Assembly (NCBI GenBank): GCA_900552905.1
Contig: USBR01000020.1
Span: 1 to 19,049, forward strand
Direction of reading: 5' to 3'
From: an uncultured Succinatimonas sp.
GTDB lineage: Bacteria > Pseudomonadota > Gammaproteobacteria > Enterobacterales > Succinivibrionaceae
Length of the DNA: 19,049 nt
The notes beneath the pieces were generated by a model, which saw only the letters and a list, made by a program, of their open reading frames with translations, was not told the DNA's origin and searched no databases. The first letter of the stretch is position 1. Every line of letters begins with the position of its first letter. Both the position numbers and the translations under genes were made by a program. Positions 1 to 7,623 of the stretch are shown one piece after another.

Positions 1-718
1 CCTTATCTAAACTCTGTTGCACTTTATTCTTAGCGACAGTTTGTGTGCCTTGTAACAGCGGATTTATATGCATGACAAGGGGAATAAAGAGATGGACCAT
101 CGGGCCTGTAATTAAGGCTGCAAACAAAGTACCCTCACGCACACCTTCAACGGCGCTAAAGCCAGTTAAAAAGAGGGAAATGACGATAGCACAGCTGACA
201 AGGAAGATATCAAAGAAGGTCTTTACATAACTAAAGGAGCGATTTACTAAAGGATGAAAGACCTTGATGAAGTATTCACCCGGGACCATGCAGACTGAGG
301 CGACAAAAGAGCAAGCGATACTGAAGGCTAAGATCACCGTGCCTAAGATAACTAAGGCCCAGGCTAACCAATAGGGTAAGATCTCAGGAAGCAAGATCTC
401 AATATTACTCATAGCAAAGTCGATCATCCATGAGAACATGAGAATGACTGGAACTTGCATGACAATATTAAGCCAGTGTTCGAGAATTTTTCGGTTGACG
501 ATCATGATCTGCAGTATCACTAAGAGGACATTGAAGAGCATGGTGGTATCACCTAAGGTGAGAGGAGTATGCAGAGAGATTACGAAATTAGTGGAGGAGA
601 TGGGGGTGGTGCCGATGTGGGCTAAGGTGATGAGGGCGATGCCTAAACCTTGCATTAAGACGGATGTAAAGAATAATACATAACGTCTTACGTGTTCCCC
701 AAGGGGCATTTTTTGCAT
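1..718 (-). CDS. YczE/YitT-like integral membrane protein, 3' end cut by window edge
   Basis: An open frame of 239 codons runs from an ATG at 718 to the window edge without a stop, so the C-terminus lies outside. A purine-rich GAGAGAGG just upstream on the minus strand can act as ribosome binding site; a second in-frame ATG at 709 is less well placed. The translation is very hydrophobic, with membrane segments near residues 13-33, 58-75, 82-100, 113-145, 163-187 and 196-215. The loop IGTTPISS (35-42) and the VPGEYF stretch (145-150) resemble the YczE/YyaS/YitT family of bacterial membrane proteins, whose function is not established. The family is usually about 200-240 residues, so little should be missing. 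Family assignment comes from recalled pattern only. Confidence 0.75.
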   Translation of the reverse strand, partial: MQKMPLGEHVRRYVLFFTSVLMQGLGIALITLAHIGTTPISSTNFVISLHTPLTLGDTTMLFNVLLVILQIMIVNRKILEHWLNIVMQVPVILMFSWMIDFAMSNIEILLPEILPYWLAWALVILGTVILAFSIACSFVASVCMVPGEYFIKVFHPLVNRSFSYVKTFFDIFLVSCAIVISLFLTGFSAVEGVREGTLFAALITGPMVHLFIPLVMHINPLLQGTQTVAKNKVQQSLDK

Positions 719-774
719 ATAAACCTCTCTCTATTCTCTCTATATATAAATTTAGGGCACAGAAAACCCGTAGT

Positions 775-799
775 GCCGAAAAGCTTTAGGCTTTTCGGC
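775..799. terminator. Stem-loop between infA and the membrane protein gene
   Basis: A perfect 10-bp inverted repeat (GCCGAAAAGC, loop TTTAG, GCTTTTCGGC) follows infA. The T-tract is poor: on the minus strand only a TTTT lies about 8 nt beyond the stem, and on the plus strand T7 lies 14 nt away. It may be a weak intrinsic terminator of infA, a processing structure or a partial block to read-through. A second short repeat, GGCAC/GTGCC, follows directly on the minus strand. Confidence 0.45.
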
Positions 800-831
800 T
801 AGGAAATGAAATATTTTTTTAGGAATGCTTA

Positions 832-1050
832 TTAGCGGGCGCGGAAGGTAATGCGGCCTTTGCTCAGATCATAGGGAGTGAGCTGAACGGTAACTTTGTC
901 GCCAGTTAAGATTCTGATGTAATTCTTACGCATCTTACCTGAGATGTGAGCCATTACGATGTGGCCGTTTTCTAACTGTACACGGAACATGGTGTTAGGC
1001 AAGTTCTCAAGTACGGTGCCCTGCATTTCGATATTTTCTTCTTTAGCCAT
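832..1050 (-). CDS. infA: Translation initiation factor IF-1
   Basis: IF-1 binds the A site of the 30S ribosomal subunit and, with IF-2 and IF-3, supports selection of initiator tRNA. The 72-residue protein starts [11 protein letters not shown] and is one OB-fold domain. The segment [19 protein letters not shown] and the ending KGRITFRAR are hallmarks of bacterial IF-1, and the length matches the family exactly. The frame is open for 17 more codons upstream to 1101, but the MAKE start is the conserved one and AAAAGAG lies just before it. The gene stands alone, with its own likely promoter (TATAAT at 1121-1116). It is the highest-confidence small protein in this part of the window. Confidence 0.97.
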   Translation of the reverse strand: MAKEENIEMQGTVLENLPNTMFRVQLENGHIVMAHISGKMRKNYIRILTGDKVTVQLTPYDLSKGRITFRAR

Positions 1051-1082
1051 AAACTCTTTTATGTGGTACAACAATAAATAAA

Positions 1083-1097
1083 GCCGGTACATCCGGC
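1083..1097 (-). promoter_or_regulatory. Stem-loop in the infA 5' leader
   Basis: GCCGG and CCGGC form a 5-bp GC-rich stem with loop ATGTA. On the minus strand it is followed by TTTATTTATTG and lies about 30 nt before the infA start. If transcription begins near 1109, the structure is in the leader and could be a weak attenuator or a stability element. No function can be shown from sequence. Confidence 0.3.
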
Positions 1098-1115
1098 ACA
1101 CTTTTTAGCGCCGTC

Positions 1116-1144
1116 ATTATACACCACAAAGGACCATAAAGCAG
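1116..1144 (-). promoter_or_regulatory. Probable infA promoter
   Basis: A perfect -10 hexamer TATAAT lies on the minus strand at 1121-1116, about 66 bases upstream of the infA start. No good -35 is visible at the normal distance (best is CTGCTT with a 17-bp spacer), so the call rests on the -10 alone. Confidence 0.4.
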
Positions 1145-1417
1145 AAAATTTGATATAAAGCGCTTAAAAATGCTCTTTTGGGGGTAAAACAGCCGATATC
1201 TTCAGGATCTGAGATTTATTTTTGAGCTTTAACGCATGTTTTATTTTCTGTTTTTGCTTTAGGATCAACGTCAAAAGAGCTTGAATTATATAGTAAATAA
1301 ATTTTAATCTTAGGCTTTAAGCTATCTTTACTCTATTTTATATAGTATAAAGTGGAGTAATTTTTTAGTGTAATTCTAAGTTATATAAAAAAATCAGCGC
1401 TCTTGTTAATATAGAGA

Positions 1418-1446
1418 TTGTTGCTTGTGAACAACAAGATTTTTTT
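1418..1446 (+). terminator. Orphan terminator-like hairpin
   Basis: TTGTTG at 1418-1423 pairs with CAACAA at 1432-1437 (alternatively CTTGT 1424-1428 with ACAAG 1434-1438), followed by a run of seven Ts at 1440-1446. No plus-strand gene lies upstream in the window, so if real it ends a short untranslated transcript. The stem is short and AT-rich, so chance is possible. Confidence 0.35.
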
Positions 1447-1615
1447 GATGCATTTTTGCGCCTAGTAAAAAATTAGCATCAAATATTAAAAAAATAATGT
1501 ACGAAATTGAGAGATCCGATACAGTAAAGGGGTGTAGTGGACACACCTGTAAGAATAAAGATAGTATAGAGCTATCGTTTTCCATTAAAATTGCTTTTAT
1601 GAGTAATTACAAAGC

Positions 1616-1660
1616 TTTGTGAAGGAACTTAGCTTCACGAAGTGGTTCACAGATTTTTTT
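1616..1660 (+). terminator. Possible switchable terminator upstream of fabB
   Basis: An outer stem 1616-1623 with 1646-1653 (core TGTGAA/TTCACA) is followed at once by seven Ts (1654-1660), as in an intrinsic terminator. The same 5' arm can instead pair as GTGAAG (1619-1624) with CTTCAC (1633-1638), which excludes the outer stem. Two exclusive pairings next to a T-run resemble an attenuator. It lies 36 nt before the fabB start codon. Confidence 0.35.
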
Positions 1661-1695
1661 AGATATTTAGAACACAAAAGAGTTGGAGAAAGTAT

Positions 1696-2919
1696 ATGTC
1701 CCTGCGCAAGGTGGTTGTTACCGGTCTTGGAATTGTCTCTAGTATCGGTGTCGGATGCGAAGCAGTTTTACAAGCCTTAAAGCAAGGCAAATCAGGTATA
1801 GTCTCGGATCCTGACTTTATCGAAAAGGGCATGCGCTCTCAGGTTGCAGGCTTAGTTGATTTAGATTTTAAAGAGCATGTTGACAGACGCGTACTGCGTT
1901 TTATGGGTGAGGCTGCCGCTTATGCCTATGTCGCTATGAAGGAAGCTATTGCTCAGGCTAATTTAACTGAGGAGCTCATTTCTAATGAGCGTACTGGTTT
2001 ATTTGTAGGCTCAGGTGGTGGTGATACTGCTGCTATTGTCGAGGCTGCCGATACTCTGCGCACTCGTGGTATTAGACGTGTAGGTCCTTATGCTGTCCCT
2101 AAGGCTATGAGCTCTACTACATCAGCAAACTTAGCTACTGCCTTTAAGATCAAAGGTGCCTCTTTAACTGTAAGCTCAGCCTGTTCAACCTCAGCGCACT
2201 GCATCGAGCTTGCCTGTGATGAGATTAGATTAGGCCGTCACGACATTATGTTTGCCGGTGGTGGTGAGTCCGCTAATTGGACTATTTCCTGCTTGTTTGA
2301 CGGTATGGGTGCTTTATCTAAGGCCTATAATGACAATCCAGCTACCGCATCTCGTCCTTATGATGCAGAGCGTGATGGCTTTGTTATCGGTGCCGGTGGC
2401 GGTATTTTAGTTTTAGAATCTGAAGAGCATGCTAAAGCTCGTGGCGCTAAGATCTTAGCTGAAGTTGTAGGTTATGGTGCTACCTCAGACGGTTATGACA
2501 TGGTCGCCCCGTCAGGTGAAGGCGCTGCGCGTTGCATGAAGCAGGCTTTACAGGATTGCCCGTATCCTATTGATTATATCAATACCCATGGTACTTCCAC
2601 AGTCTTAGGCGATATTAAGGAATTAGAGGCTATTGCCGCCGTCTTTGGTGACAAGCGTCCGCCGATTTCCTCGACTAAGTCCATGACCGGACATGCTTTA
2701 GGCGCTGCCGGTGTCAATGAGGCTATCTTCTCTATCTTAATGATGCAGAATAATTTCATCGCCCCGTCCATCAATATTGATAAGCTTGATGAGCATTGCG
2801 AGGGCTTTGATATTGTCGCTAATGTTGCCCGTGAGACTGAGCTTAACACGGTAATGTCCAATAGCTTTGGCTTTGGTGGTACTAACGCTTCCTTGATTTT
2901 AAGAAAGTATGGCCTCTAA
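1696..2919 (+). CDS. fabB: 3-oxoacyl-[acyl-carrier-protein] synthase I (KAS I)
   Basis: The enzyme elongates fatty acyl chains by decarboxylative Claisen condensation of acyl-enzyme with malonyl-ACP in the cytoplasmic type II fatty acid synthase. FabB is also the isoform needed for unsaturated fatty acids in gammaproteobacteria. The 407-residue protein matches E. coli FabB (406) along its whole length as recalled. The catalytic triad is in place with the same numbers: Cys163 in SSACSTSAHC, His298 in NTHGTST and His333 in MTGHALGAAG, with Lys328 in STKSM. The glycine-rich C-terminal FGFGGTNAS is intact. The start is fixed by the conserved N-terminus and by GGAG at 1685-1688, seven bases before the ATG. 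The last 11 bases overlap rsuA, so the two are probably translationally coupled. Nothing looks degenerate. Confidence 0.95.
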   Translation: MSLRKVVVTGLGIVSSIGVGCEAVLQALKQGKSGIVSDPDFIEKGMRSQVAGLVDLDFKEHVDRRVLRFMGEAAAYAYVAMKEAIAQANLTEELISNERTGLFVGSGGGDTAAIVEAADTLRTRGIRRVGPYAVPKAMSSTTSANLATAFKIKGASLTVSSACSTSAHCIELACDEIRLGRHDIMFAGGGESANWTISCLFDGMGALSKAYNDNPATASRPYDAERDGFVIGAGGGILVLESEEHAKARGAKILAEVVGYGATSDGYDMVAPSGEGAARCMKQALQDCPYPIDYINTHGTSTVLGDIKELEAIAAVFGDKRPPISSTKSMTGHALGAAGVNEAIFSILMMQNNFIAPSINIDKLDEHCEGFDIVANVARETELNTVMSNSFGFGGTNASLILRKYGL

Positions 2920-3634
2920 GAGTATTCGTTTAGATAAAGCCGTCTCCCATAGCTTTGAGGTCTCCCGCAAGGAGGCCACTTATCTCATCAAGCAAGGTAT
3001 GGTCAGTGTCGATGGCGAGGTCGTCTCCGATCCGAGCTTTAAGATCGCTATCGATACGCCTTTGACTTTAGATGGCAATGACTTTACGGCAGAAGAGTAT
3101 TTAAAAAAGCGCGTCTTCATGCTCAATAAGCCTGAAGATTATGTCTGTGCCGATAGGGATAGCCGTTATTTAACTGTAAGCTCCATTTTCTCTGAGGAGA
3201 TGCATGCTCAGGATTTACATTGTGCCGGACGTTTAGACGTCGATACTGTGGGTCTTGTCATCGTCACCGATGATGGGGATTTAGCGCATCGCATTACTGC
3301 CCCGCGTTATGAAATAGAAAAGTGTTATTTAGCGGTAGTTAAAAATAAGCTCTGTGATAAAGATATCGCCCGCTTTGCCTCAGGCCTAAAATACCCTGAG
3401 GAGACTAAGCCCTATAAGAGCGCTAAGCTTGAAATTCTCTCTGACAATGAGGCTTTAGTGACTGTCACTGAAGGGCGTTTTCATGAGGTCAAACGCCTCT
3501 TTGAATGTGTTGGCAATGAAGTTTTAGAACTTAAGCGTCTCTCTATAGGCAAGCTTAAGCTTGATGAGAGTTTAGAGCTCGGGGCATACCGGCTTTTAGA
3601 TGATGATGAGGTCGCCCTCATCTTTGAGAAATAA
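2909..3634 (+). CDS. rsuA: 16S rRNA pseudouridine(516) synthase, RsuA type
   Basis: RsuA converts U516 of 16S rRNA to pseudouridine during small-subunit assembly. The 241-residue protein has an N-terminal S4-type RNA-binding domain (residues 6-55, starting IRLDKAV as RsuA does) followed by the catalytic domain. The signature GRLDVDTVGL holds the catalytic aspartate Asp110, aligned with Asp102 of E. coli RsuA. MLNKPEDYVCADRD (71-84) and GRFHEVKRLFECVGN (189-203) are further family motifs, and YVC is typical of RsuA rather than RluB/E/F. The start lies inside the end of fabB (11-base overlap, different frame), so translation is likely coupled. Pairing with fabB may simply reflect an operon of convenience. 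Paralogues in the family are similar, so the exact target base is inferred. Confidence 0.88.
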   Translation: MASKSIRLDKAVSHSFEVSRKEATYLIKQGMVSVDGEVVSDPSFKIAIDTPLTLDGNDFTAEEYLKKRVFMLNKPEDYVCADRDSRYLTVSSIFSEEMHAQDLHCAGRLDVDTVGLVIVTDDGDLAHRITAPRYEIEKCYLAVVKNKLCDKDIARFASGLKYPEETKPYKSAKLEILSDNEALVTVTEGRFHEVKRLFECVGNEVLELKRLSIGKLKLDESLELGAYRLLDDDEVALIFEK

Positions 3635-3638
3635 GCAT

Positions 3639-3666
3639 AAATCCCGGTTTAAAACCGGGATTTTTA
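3639..3666. terminator. Bidirectional terminator between rsuA and the ATP-grasp gene
   Basis: The hairpin AAATCCCGGTT/AACCGGGATTT has an 11-bp stem with T-rich flanks on both strands. It starts five bases after the rsuA stop and ends three bases before the stop of the converging gene at 3669, so it most likely ends both transcripts. Confidence 0.88.
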
Positions 3667-3668
3667 CT

Positions 3669-4664
3669 TTATTCGTTAAAGACACCAAAGTGCTCGCGAG
3701 AAAATTCCACCCGCTCTTTGATACTTAGGCGTTGTTTTTTCGTCAAAGCTTCAATAAGACGCAAGCGCGGCAAGAGACCGGCATTATTGCAGATCTGAAT
3801 GGCCATACCGGGACGGGCGTTAAGCTCTAAGAGCATCGGGCCTTTGTCTCTATCTAAGACTATATCGGTGCCGATATAACCTAAGCCTGACATATCATAG
3901 CAAGAGGAGGCTAGCTCTAAAACTTCCTGCCAATGTGGCACGCGCAAATCTGACAAGCGCTTATCAGTATCAGGGTGAAATTCAAGCGGCTGATTATACT
4001 GTACCGCTCTTACAGCGCGGCCCGTTCTCACACAGATCCCCACACCGACTGCGCCTTGATGTAAATTAGCCTTACCGTCTGAGGCCTGAGTTGACAGGCG
4101 CATCATACACATGACGGGGAAGCCCTGAAAGACGATGACACGGGTATCAGGGACACCGTCATAGCTATAACCTGAGAAGACATTATCAAAGTGAATGAGA
4201 TCTTCAATAAGGGCAATATCGGATTTACCACCTAATGAAAATAAACCGGCCAGAATATTAGTCAGATGGCGCTTAAGCTCATGCTTAGTGATATCCTGAC
4301 CTGAGGTTTTGACATAATTGCCGGTAGACTCATTCTTATCTTTGATAACTAAGATACCCTTACCACCTGAGCCATGGGCAGGCTTAATGCAAAATTCCGT
4401 ATGCTCGCCTAGGATATTTAAAATATCCTGAACTTGATGCTGATTTTCAACCGAGCCTATTAAGACTGGAGTTTTGACATTATGGGAGATGGCAATCTTC
4501 TTAGTGAGCACTTTATTGTCCACTAAGGGGTAGAGCTTTCTCTTATTGTAGCGACCTATATAATTGACGTTACGCTGATTCATACCCATGATGCCATCAG
4601 TTGCCATCTCAAAGGGATTGGCGTAACGATTTTTAAGATCTAAAAGCTGTGAAAACCATGACAT
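3669..4664 (-). CDS. ATP-grasp, alpha-L-glutamate ligase-like protein (RimK-related)
   Basis: ATP-grasp ligases activate a carboxylate as acyl-phosphate and join it to an amine, often adding an amino acid to a peptide. This 331-residue protein has the expected core: Lys94 and the glycine-rich loop PAHGSGGKG (95-103) for ATP, DTRVIVFQGFPV (173-184), GTDIVLD (265-271) and the metal-binding LELNARPG (279-286). No signal peptide is visible, so it acts in the cytoplasm or at the inner membrane face. It belongs to the RimK-related group that is recurrently encoded beside a 7TM transglutaminase-like protein and a retropepsin-like protein, exactly as here. The preceding gene ends only three bases upstream, so the two are surely co-transcribed. 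The substrate is unknown; glutamate ligation is a family-level guess. Confidence 0.85.
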   Translation of the reverse strand: MSWFSQLLDLKNRYANPFEMATDGIMGMNQRNVNYIGRYNKRKLYPLVDNKVLTKKIAISHNVKTPVLIGSVENQHQVQDILNILGEHTEFCIKPAHGSGGKGILVIKDKNESTGNYVKTSGQDITKHELKRHLTNILAGLFSLGGKSDIALIEDLIHFDNVFSGYSYDGVPDTRVIVFQGFPVMCMMRLSTQASDGKANLHQGAVGVGICVRTGRAVRAVQYNQPLEFHPDTDKRLSDLRVPHWQEVLELASSCYDMSGLGYIGTDIVLDRDKGPMLLELNARPGMAIQICNNAGLLPRLRLIEALTKKQRLSIKERVEFSREHFGVFNE

Positions 4665-4667
4665 AGG

Positions 4668-6365
4668 CTATTTCTTCTCAGTGTTTTCAGAATTCTCTTT
4701 CTCAAAGTCGGCTTGCTCTTTGAGATTTTGCTGAGCTTGCTTTTTCCATTTGCGATAGACATTGTGAGGATCGCTCTTTAAAGCCTTAAGCTCCTCTTTA
4801 AGTCTAATGTACTCATGCTCAGTCTGATCGCCGTTTTGATATTCACGGATCTGTGAGGCTAAGGGTTTAAAGCGCTTAAGTTCGCTTAAACGGAAGCCTG
4901 TGTAGTTACCCATGATGAGCACTAAGGCTAAGAGCACTAGCTGTAGACCTAAGAAGTTAAAGGTCCAATGCTGAATGGTGAGGCTACTCATAGAGAGATA
5001 AGCGCAGACGGCGACAAATAAGGAACCGCCACCTTGCTTTAGGACCTCTTTGTAGCCTTCCTCTTCCCAGAGAATAGACATTCTCTCAATGGTCCAAGAG
5101 AGAATAATGAGCGGGAAGAAGGTGACCTTGACGCCTTCGGTAAGACCGATTTGATAGGTAAAGAAGGAGGTCAAACCGATAATTCCGATGACGGTTATGA
5201 TCACAGCTGAAATACGTGCAATGAGCAATAAGTTCAAATGTGAAAGCCACGATCTGACAACTAGTCCCACACCGACAATGGCTACGAAACCTATGAGACC
5301 TACTATTAAAGACGTCTCTAAGAAGGACATGGCGATAAGTACCGGCATGAAGGTACCTGAAGTCTTAATACCGATGATAATACGTAAGAAGACGACGATG
5401 ATAACGCCAATTGGCAGTAATAAAATGCTTTGAAACAGTGATTGCTCTTCAACTGGTAAAGATGAGAGCGATAAAGATAAGCTCTCCTCACCTGCAAGGC
5501 GATTTAAATTAGCCTTACGCATACCCGCCTGCACCGCATCGATATTGTGATGCATCATGGTAAAGCTTACAGTGGCATTAGTACCGCCGGTGATATCTAA
5601 TAAAGAGGCGCCATTATCAGTCCAAATGAGCTGATTTTTTCTAAGGCCCGATTCACCAGTTTCGGCATTGAAGATCTGATAGGTAGTACCATCAAAAACG
5701 GCGACCCGAGCTAAGAGTTTTTGATTGCGACGGCCATTTTCTAAATTCAAAATACCGATGACGCGGGCATGTACTTTAGCTAGCTCTAAAATATGTACGA
5801 CCAGATCGGATTTACGATATTTAGAGGTTAAAAGTGAAGCGATCTCTGATTCTTGATTGATTTCCTTGATGATCTGCGCCGTCAGCGAGAAGGGATTGGC
5901 GCTTCTTGAACTGGCTGTGCGGGCAATTTCATCCATGGCGGTAGCATAAGGCTCAGGCGCGACACTCTCAGAGAGCGGCGGCACAATCATAGAGGAGCCC
6001 TGAGCATCCGGATCGACTAGGAACTCAGCGCGATAATAGAGAGTCTGCATGCCTTCAGGATTGCGGCGCGACCACTCAACATAATTAGTGCCCTTACTCT
6101 TAATATAATCAACGCCATAGCCTAAAGAGGCAGTAGTCTGACGCAATTGGGTAAAGCCTGGCTGTACAGCAGGTAGCGCTAATAATAATTGCGCCGGAGA
6201 ATCGCCATGAGGCTCAAACTCGATACGGGCCTCTACCGTCCACATCTGACGCTCTTCATTAGGAAGAAAGGGGACCTCATAGACAATATGCTGATAGGAA
6301 ATAAGTAGGACACCGGCTAAAAATAAAATAGCTGTGACTACATAAAAAACGCCGCGCGAAATCAT
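4668..6365 (-). CDS. Inactive transglutaminase-like domain fused to seven transmembrane helices
   Basis: The 565-residue protein begins with one membrane anchor (about residues 5-24), then a soluble part (30-305) expected in the periplasm, then a cluster of helices (about 312-333, 338-350, 353-370, 378-400, 412-425, 447-463 and 468-487). It ends in a charged cytoplasmic tail (493-565) rich in Lys, Glu and Gln that looks coiled-coil. The soluble part fits the family described as a transglutaminase fold that lost its Cys-His-Asp catalytic residues; no cysteine occurs there. It is middle gene of a three-gene operon: the retropepsin-like gene ends 24 bases upstream and the ATP-grasp gene begins three bases downstream. 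The likely role is to connect the periplasmic protease-like partner with the cytoplasmic ligase, but this is inference. Confidence 0.82.
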   Translation of the reverse strand: MISRGVFYVVTAILFLAGVLLISYQHIVYEVPFLPNEERQMWTVEARIEFEPHGDSPAQLLLALPAVQPGFTQLRQTTASLGYGVDYIKSKGTNYVEWSRRNPEGMQTLYYRAEFLVDPDAQGSSMIVPPLSESVAPEPYATAMDEIARTASSRSANPFSLTAQIIKEINQESEIASLLTSKYRKSDLVVHILELAKVHARVIGILNLENGRRNQKLLARVAVFDGTTYQIFNAETGESGLRKNQLIWTDNGASLLDITGGTNATVSFTMMHHNIDAVQAGMRKANLNRLAGEESLSLSLSSLPVEEQSLFQSILLLPIGVIIVVFLRIIIGIKTSGTFMPVLIAMSFLETSLIVGLIGFVAIVGVGLVVRSWLSHLNLLLIARISAVIITVIGIIGLTSFFTYQIGLTEGVKVTFFPLIILSWTIERMSILWEEEGYKEVLKQGGGSLFVAVCAYLSMSSLTIQHWTFNFLGLQLVLLALVLIMGNYTGFRLSELKRFKPLASQIREYQNGDQTEHEYIRLKEELKALKSDPHNVYRKWKKQAQQNLKEQADFEKENSENTEKK

Positions 6366-6389
6366 AAAACTTCCAAATTTTCCTTTGGT

Positions 6390-7436
6390 TTATTTTTTAT
6401 CAGAGCTAGGCTCTTCGTTTTTTGAAGTCGGCTCAGCTTTAACTGAACCGATGTTTTGATCTTGATCGATCTTCGAGCTTACAGCCGGTAAGTTACGCTC
6501 AGAATCGGTACCCATATTGATATCGCGATTAGCCGGAGTGGCTAATTGACCGCCTTTATTTAGGCGCTCTTGCTCATCATATTTAGCATTAGGATTGACG
6601 CCTTTTTTAACAGCATCTTTATAAGCATCACGGGTTAAGAAGAATAAACCGTCAGTATCAGCACGCTTTTGTACAAAGCTACGGGAAACATCGACTACAG
6701 CAATATCGGTAAGGAGGCTACGACCTACTAATAGCGGATATTGCATGGCGCTTCTGTCGATGAGGTTAAATTCAGTTTGAGTAGAGTAATCGGCAATTTT
6801 GACATTGAGTTTGACCACAGGGCGATCGATAAGCTCTTCACTTTGAGTCTGACGTACCTGAGTTATGCGCACAAAGGGAGCTTCGACGCTGACAGTACGA
6901 CCATTAGTGATTACATCAAAGCGTAACCATTTCTTACCTGAGCGCTCAAATTCGCTAATATTTTGCGCTGTGATCGAAGAGACCGCGGCACCAGTATCGA
7001 TACGGGATTGAAAGGTAGCATTTGCTTCTTTGACGTAGATATTCTCCTCGCCACCTAAGATCATCTTGCCATCGGGGGGCTGTAAGTCATAATTGCGCAT
7101 GGGCTTTACCTCCATCACCGCACCATCCTGAGTCTCTTTTTTAAGGGTAGGACCGGCGACAATAGTGTCGATGATAGCCTGATTTTGACGCTGTACGGAC
7201 TTTAATTCATTGAGAAGCTGACGTCTTAAACGGGCATTTTCATCATTTGCAGCCTTAACCTCAGCTTTAAGCTGACCTATGACAGCGCGCTGTGAGGATA
7301 ATTCTTCATTGATGCTTTGAGTGACACCCTTAAGCGAGGTCAGGCGATCGTTGAGATCGGCAACGGCAGGATCAGCTGCGCTTACAACAGAGCTTGCAAG
7401 GGCTAAACTGATAATGGCAAGTTTAATACCTTTCAT
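6390..7436 (-). CDS. Periplasmic retropepsin-like protein (family named ATP-dependent zinc protease)
   Basis: The mature protein starts after a clear signal peptide (MKGIKLAIISLALASSVVSA, cut after residue 20), which fixes the start at 7436. The frame is open a further 16 codons upstream, but without a ribosome binding site. Residues 27-92 are heptad-like and probably form a coiled coil. The globular domain (115-270) carries the aspartyl-protease motif DTGAAVSSI with Asp147 and the second motif YPLLVGRSLLTD (233-244), as in retropepsins that work as dimers. Databases often name this family ATP-dependent zinc protease, which the motif does not support. The tail (271-348) is polar and probably disordered. 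It leads the operon with the 7TM and ATP-grasp genes. Target peptide is unknown; proteolysis itself is inferred from the motif. Confidence 0.85.
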   Translation of the reverse strand: MKGIKLAIISLALASSVVSAADPAVADLNDRLTSLKGVTQSINEELSSQRAVIGQLKAEVKAANDENARLRRQLLNELKSVQRQNQAIIDTIVAGPTLKKETQDGAVMEVKPMRNYDLQPPDGKMILGGEENIYVKEANATFQSRIDTGAAVSSITAQNISEFERSGKKWLRFDVITNGRTVSVEAPFVRITQVRQTQSEELIDRPVVKLNVKIADYSTQTEFNLIDRSAMQYPLLVGRSLLTDIAVVDVSRSFVQKRADTDGLFFLTRDAYKDAVKKGVNPNAKYDEQERLNKGGQLATPANRDINMGTDSERNLPAVSSKIDQDQNIGSVKAEPTSKNEEPSSDKK

Positions 7437-7502
7437 AAAAATAATATTCTCAAAAGGACAGAATGATTTTGGGAAATATAGCACATTTTAAGAAAAAAAC
7501 TT

Positions 7503-7536
7503 AAACAAGTAGCAGACAAAATTTTGCCTCTTGTTT
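7503..7536. repeat. Inverted repeat in the promoter region of the retropepsin operon
   Basis: AAACAAG (7503-7509) is repeated inverted as CTTGTTT (7530-7536), flanking the 10-bp palindrome CAAAATTTTG (7518-7527). It lies 67-100 bases upstream of the retropepsin start, where an operator or promoter would be, or could form a hairpin with the T-rich DNA that follows on the plus strand. Confidence 0.35.
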
Positions 7537-7560
7537 ATATTTTTTAGTTTTCACCTCTAA

Positions 7561-7623
7561 GTTGGGGGCAATCCTCTAGTTATTGCTATAAAGATAGTGT
7601 GACCCCGCTTTAAGAGGCCCAAC
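7561..7623. ncRNA. Candidate structured RNA element with possible pseudoknot
   Basis: Three pairings fit together. GTTGGG (7561-7566) pairs with CCCAAC (7618-7623) as closing stem. GCAAT (7568-7572) pairs with ATTGC (7582-7586) as a hairpin. The hairpin loop CCTCT (7573-7577) pairs with AGAGG (7613-7617), directly beside the closing stem, giving a pseudoknot. The segment is also GC-richer than its surroundings. It matches no riboswitch that I recognise. Either strand could carry it; on the plus strand it would be the leader of the small gene at 7799. Confidence 0.3.

Larger units (their letters stand above)
1051..1695. other. 645-bp gene-free region between divergent infA and fabB
   Basis: No convincing protein-coding frame was found on either strand. 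The DNA is very AT-rich. It holds the infA leader and promoter, a stem-loop with T7 at 1418-1446, a GGTGT/ACACC stem at 1531-1547, a GATAG/CTATC stem at 1560-1576 and a terminator-like structure at 1616-1660. The density of plus-strand hairpins suggests one or two short RNAs or a long fabB leader. A clear fabB promoter could not be picked out. Confidence 0.5.

Noticed and set aside
438..683. Plus-strand frame of 81 codons
   Set aside because: It is the antisense shadow of the minus-strand membrane protein and shows no protein-like composition or start signal.
1051..1101. Longer IF-1 start at 1101
   Set aside because: IF-1 proteins start at the conserved MAKE and are 72 residues long; the extension crosses the leader hairpin.
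1619..1651. TGTGA...TCACA as a CRP site upstream of fabB
   Set aside because: The half-sites are not at the six-base spacing needed for CRP; the repeat fits an RNA stem better.
7437..7484. Longer N-terminus of the retropepsin-like protein from 7484
   Set aside because: No ribosome binding site precedes it and the extra 16 residues would bury a clear signal peptide.
7561..7623. GTTGGG...CCCAAC pair considered as an integron attC site
   Set aside because: attC sites read RYYYAAC...GTTRRRY on either strand; here the order is the reverse, and no integrase or cassette genes are present.
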